A stretch of DNA of 64,000 bases from Ptychodera flava (Eukaryota; Hemichordata; Enteropneusta; Ptychoderidae): NCBI RefSeq assembly GCF_041260155.1, contig NC_091946.1, positions 34,687,620-34,751,619 of the forward strand. Direction: 5' to 3'. Position 1 is the first letter of the stretch, and each line of letters begins with the position of its first letter. The position numbers and the translations under genes are program-made. The notes below the pieces were generated by a model. That model had not been told where the DNA came from. It did no database searches and saw only the letters and a list, made by a program, of their open reading frames with translations. Of the stretch, positions 61,022 through 64,000 are shown one piece after another.

Positions 61022-61024
61022 TTA

Positions 61025-62718
61025 TGTTAAATTACTCTAAAAGACCCATAACAATATTCTTGATGGCCTTAGAACTAAATTTGTGAACAACATGTACAGT
61101 AAAAGTGGTCAACTTTGATGCAGTCTTGCCGATGCATTTTTATGGGGTTTGAACTCACAATATCTACAATAGTACAATACTAATTCGCCTAGCTTAGCAG
61201 TCAGTTAAAACCCCTACAAATAGATGTTTCAACTAGCAGCGGCCTGGTGGCTCATGTAGCTGTACTGTGATAATATTCAAGAGAATCCATAGGATAGCTA
61301 GGTGTGTGCCTCCATCAGGCAAAACAACATTTGGCAATAATAGCAATAATAATAAAAATATCAATTTCTGCAAGTCATTTAAAAATATACCACCAAGGGC
61401 ACAGTATTGCTCCTATCTGACAAACAAAAAGAGGTATTCCTATTTCCACTTATTCACTCAAAATGCTATTGTGTTTGCAAAGAGTTTGAACTTTCAATTT
61501 TCGTAGGCAGAATTCCCTTTTAACAGCCACTTTTCAATTTTGTAGATCAACAGTAAAAATTTGATGGTCCTTGCTTGAAATGTTAAGATCTACTCAGAGT
61601 TAAGTTATACACAGATGAGCCAAGAATACAATGTGCAATATACACATAAAATAAACTGGTGAGAAGGAAACTTACAACAGCTCAATTAACTTTCAAATGT
61701 TGGACGTCAGAGAAAAATTGAAAGATTTCAATAACTTCCTAGTTGTACGAGTAGTATGTGTAACATTAAATGTGAAAACTTCTTGGTTTCAGATAAAAAT
61801 GTGCAACTATATTTTGACAATTACTGCAAGCAAAATATATTGTAAGTCAACATTGTCTACTGCAAGTTCAAAGTTGTAATCAAAAGCAGGCAACCACTGG
61901 TAATTGGTCGATGATAACTGATAAATTTGAACCTTGGAGGAGTAAATATATGCAGTGTACTGATTAAAAAACAATATGGTGTCAGAGGGATAGGTCGTCA
62001 ACATTAATATCGTTGTTTATTCTGTTTGTGTGGTGAAGTGACCTGATATTACCATTCATCACGCATCTTATTCAATCTACACATGATTTCACTCGGCTGC
62101 CTTCATCTTTGTGAAGATTTACTTAATTAAGTGATACCATGACAGGTTTTTTGGTTATGTAACAAAATGATTGGAACTGATACAAATAAACTGGAGTCTG
62201 TTTTAATGGTATGGTGCATCTTGCCATATGCCTTCTTGTGGATTGAAATCGCTCATCAGTGTATGGGGTTTCCTCCATGAAATATTTGCTAAAGATGATC
62301 CACTACATAAAACATAGCCTCATAACTTTTTCTAAATCATATTTCACTACAAATTGGCACCAAATAAACCTACATTATTTTCAGTGTCTTCGACATTGAT
62401 TTACAAGGTATTCAGGGTTGGAATAGGTCATTCAAGCTTGCAGACTAATATACTGGCTCCAAAATGATTTGGCTTAGGTAGTCTCCAGGGATTTTCACAA
62501 GAAAATGCAAAGCTATCAGATAAACATCAATTAGACAAAAGCACTTTTTGATCAAAATTGACAAAAATTGCTCCAAAAATACAAAATTTTGCATTTTCTC
62601 ACTGTATAAAAATATCTGACTTGAGTCATCCTAAGGACCTGTATACTAAATATCAAAGTGTCTGACAAGGAGTTTTGAAGAAAAAATAGATCTACAATGA
62701 CAAAATAATCTCAAAAAT
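61025..62718. other. AT-rich stretch, nothing recognised
   Basis: No supported coding region, tandem array or inverted termini. Open frames are short and lack known motifs. Confidence 0.5.
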
Positions 62719-62871
62719 ACAAAGTTGCTAGCTGTAACATCGCAGCGGTACTTGTGGCATGTATCGAATGCGCTCGGGTTATTGGAGGTCATCGCCACAG
62801 TATGAACCCAATGACCCGATCGCGTTCGATATGCCACAAGTACCGCTGCGATATCACAGCTACAAAGTTGC
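62719..62871. mobile_element. Near-palindromic MITE, 133 bp, with 10-bp target duplication
   Basis: ACAAAGTTGC is present at 62719-62728 and 62862-62871. Between them 62729-62861 is almost entirely an inverted repeat: arms contain ATCGCAGCGGTACTTGTGGC and its complement, with a ~20-bp centre near 62785-62805. A 9-10 bp duplication and long inverted arms suggest a Mutator-type MITE; this is inference. Confidence 0.8.
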
Positions 62872-63860
62872 ATATCTTGGCACGATTTTACAAAATCTTA
62901 TTGCTGTCATCCTAAGGGACATGTATAATCAATATTAATGTGTCTGACCAGAACTTTTGAATGATATTTTTTGTTAAATATGACAATAATTGCCTTAAAA
63001 TTTAAGTTTTAAAATATTTCATAACAATATGGACAAATGTCAATACGGTTATCCCTGCAGAACAGTATATTTAGATTTCTGTGGCAATACTAGAGTTTAT
63101 TTGCTTCTTCAAGCATAACCATTCTTTTCCTTGACATAAGGTAAACTTCAGCCTCCTCCAACAACACAATTGTGATGTAGTCTACAACAAACCTGAGTGA
63201 GAAAAATAGAAATATAGATATACTATTACATTGTATATTTCTTTCACCCATTAAAACCTGTGTTTTCAACAGACATGCCATAAACCTTCAAAAGACACAG
63301 TTTATGTTTTACTTTGCATATAAAAAATGATATCAGTCTTGCAATGGTTATATATAAGTGGAGCTGACAACAGTTGCCCTAAATGGGCAGTGACACATAT
63401 GATTTGAATAAAATATCACTTTTAACATGGTCGTCATTTCCTTCTTTTGGCAGGTTACATCTGAACATATTTTATAGTACATGATCCTCATACAAATTAA
63501 AATGCCTCTTATTCAAAATATAAGAACTTTTTTGCCAATCAAAAAAGGTTTTGTTCAACAACATTAAAAAAAAATACCGCAATTATACGGTGTCGCTCAA
63601 ATTTGATCAGAATTGGTACATACCAGTATGGGTACCAAAGATCAACAATAAATGTTGTTTCTATCTGTTCAGTGCAGGAAAATTCTACGTTGATGTTATG
63701 ACAATGATTTCTGCACAGTACAACCAGAAAAACAACAAGAAATATTTAAACCAGAAAAACAAGAATGACAAAAGTAATTAAGGTCTGAAACTTTAGGTAC
63801 TGGAGGTCAACTTTAGCAACATGCATAGCAGAAAGGCAGCTAGCCCCCCTTAGTTTGACC
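62872..63860. other. Right-end stretch, nothing defined
   Basis: AT-rich. A minus-strand frame at 63090-63200 after 'tctcactcag' was considered and rejected as a gene. No FATP exon 5-9 sequence is present. Confidence 0.45.
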
Positions 63861-63863
63861 ACA

Positions 63864-63908
63864 GACGGTCTTCCTCCCCTCTACTGACGGTCTTCCTCCC
63901 CTCTACTG
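63864..63908. repeat. Small tandem duplication, 23-bp unit
   Basis: 'acggtcttcctcccctctac' occurs twice in direct succession (about 63866 and 63889). Confidence 0.85.
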
Positions 63909-64000
63909 CATATGGTTTGAGCAGGTCTGTTAATATGTAACAGTTCAATGACAATGACAGGAAATGACTCAAGTCAGTGGAGTAAGCCTGTTTCAAGCCT

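Noticed and set aside
61230..61270. Possible tRNA-like 'cctggtggctcatgtag' stretch
   Set aside because: No cloverleaf with acceptor stem and T-arm consensus could be formed.
63090..63281. Minus-strand frame with LLEEAEVYLMSRKR, loosely like an AAA ATPase Walker B region
   Set aside because: Only about 34 codons after a possible acceptor, ending at a stop, with no Walker A or flanking exon; the likeness is too weak.

Overview
This window is intron-rich animal DNA, AT-rich, with GT-AG introns, long microsatellites and many small transposon copies. The gene family and the repeat types fit an invertebrate, possibly a marine deuterostome such as a hemichordate or lancelet. The species guess is inference; no rRNA, tRNA or mitochondrial marker is present to test it. 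Nothing bacterial or viral was seen.

The only cellular genes recognised are a head-to-tail array, on the + strand, of at least three paralogues of the SLC27A family (fatty acid transport protein / very-long-chain acyl-CoA synthetase). Copy A is seen only as its last five exons (2516-5757) and is open throughout. Copy B (25221-44279) has all nine expected exons but carries about five frameshifts, a GC donor and a W-to-R change in the FATP signature, so it is either a decaying pseudogene or contains consensus errors. Copy C (from 47588) shows exons 1-4 with one in-frame TAA in exon 2, and runs off the right edge. Exon lengths and phases agree exactly between copies, apart from the lesions. Copies A and C share about 0.9 kb of intron-4 sequence, so they look like the closer pair.

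Nearly everything else is mobile or tandemly repeated DNA. 0-2.5 kb: an element tail, then the shared intron-4 block carrying a 580-bp hAT-like insertion. 5.8-25.2 kb (between A and B): two Helentron-like elements built of ~145-bp units containing ATGCAAAT, three TTAA-flanked MITEs, a ~175-bp satellite (13.9-16.8 kb), and a dead PIF/Harbinger element with convergent Myb-like and DDE nuclease genes (18.4-23.6 kb). Introns of B: a solo LTR, a ~5.4-kb fold-back element with ~1-kb arms and an RNase H-like relic that was itself interrupted by a 1.5-kb Harbinger-type MITE, an interleaved inverted repeat, a (CT)n run beside a splice donor, and a rearranged Ty3/Gypsy relic. 44.3-47.6 kb (between B and C): a ~204-bp tandem array. 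Introns of C: four more TWA- or TTAA-flanked MITEs, a Penelope-like relic and a (TATG)n block. 57-64 kb: one 1-kb MITE, a likely second MITE, and a near-perfect palindrome flanked by a 10-bp duplication.

No novel enzymatic system was found. The most interesting material is the mixed decay of the FATP array, the Helentron-like octamer arrays, several insertions whose empty sites can be read directly from this window, and two inverted-repeat structures that look like template-switch products.
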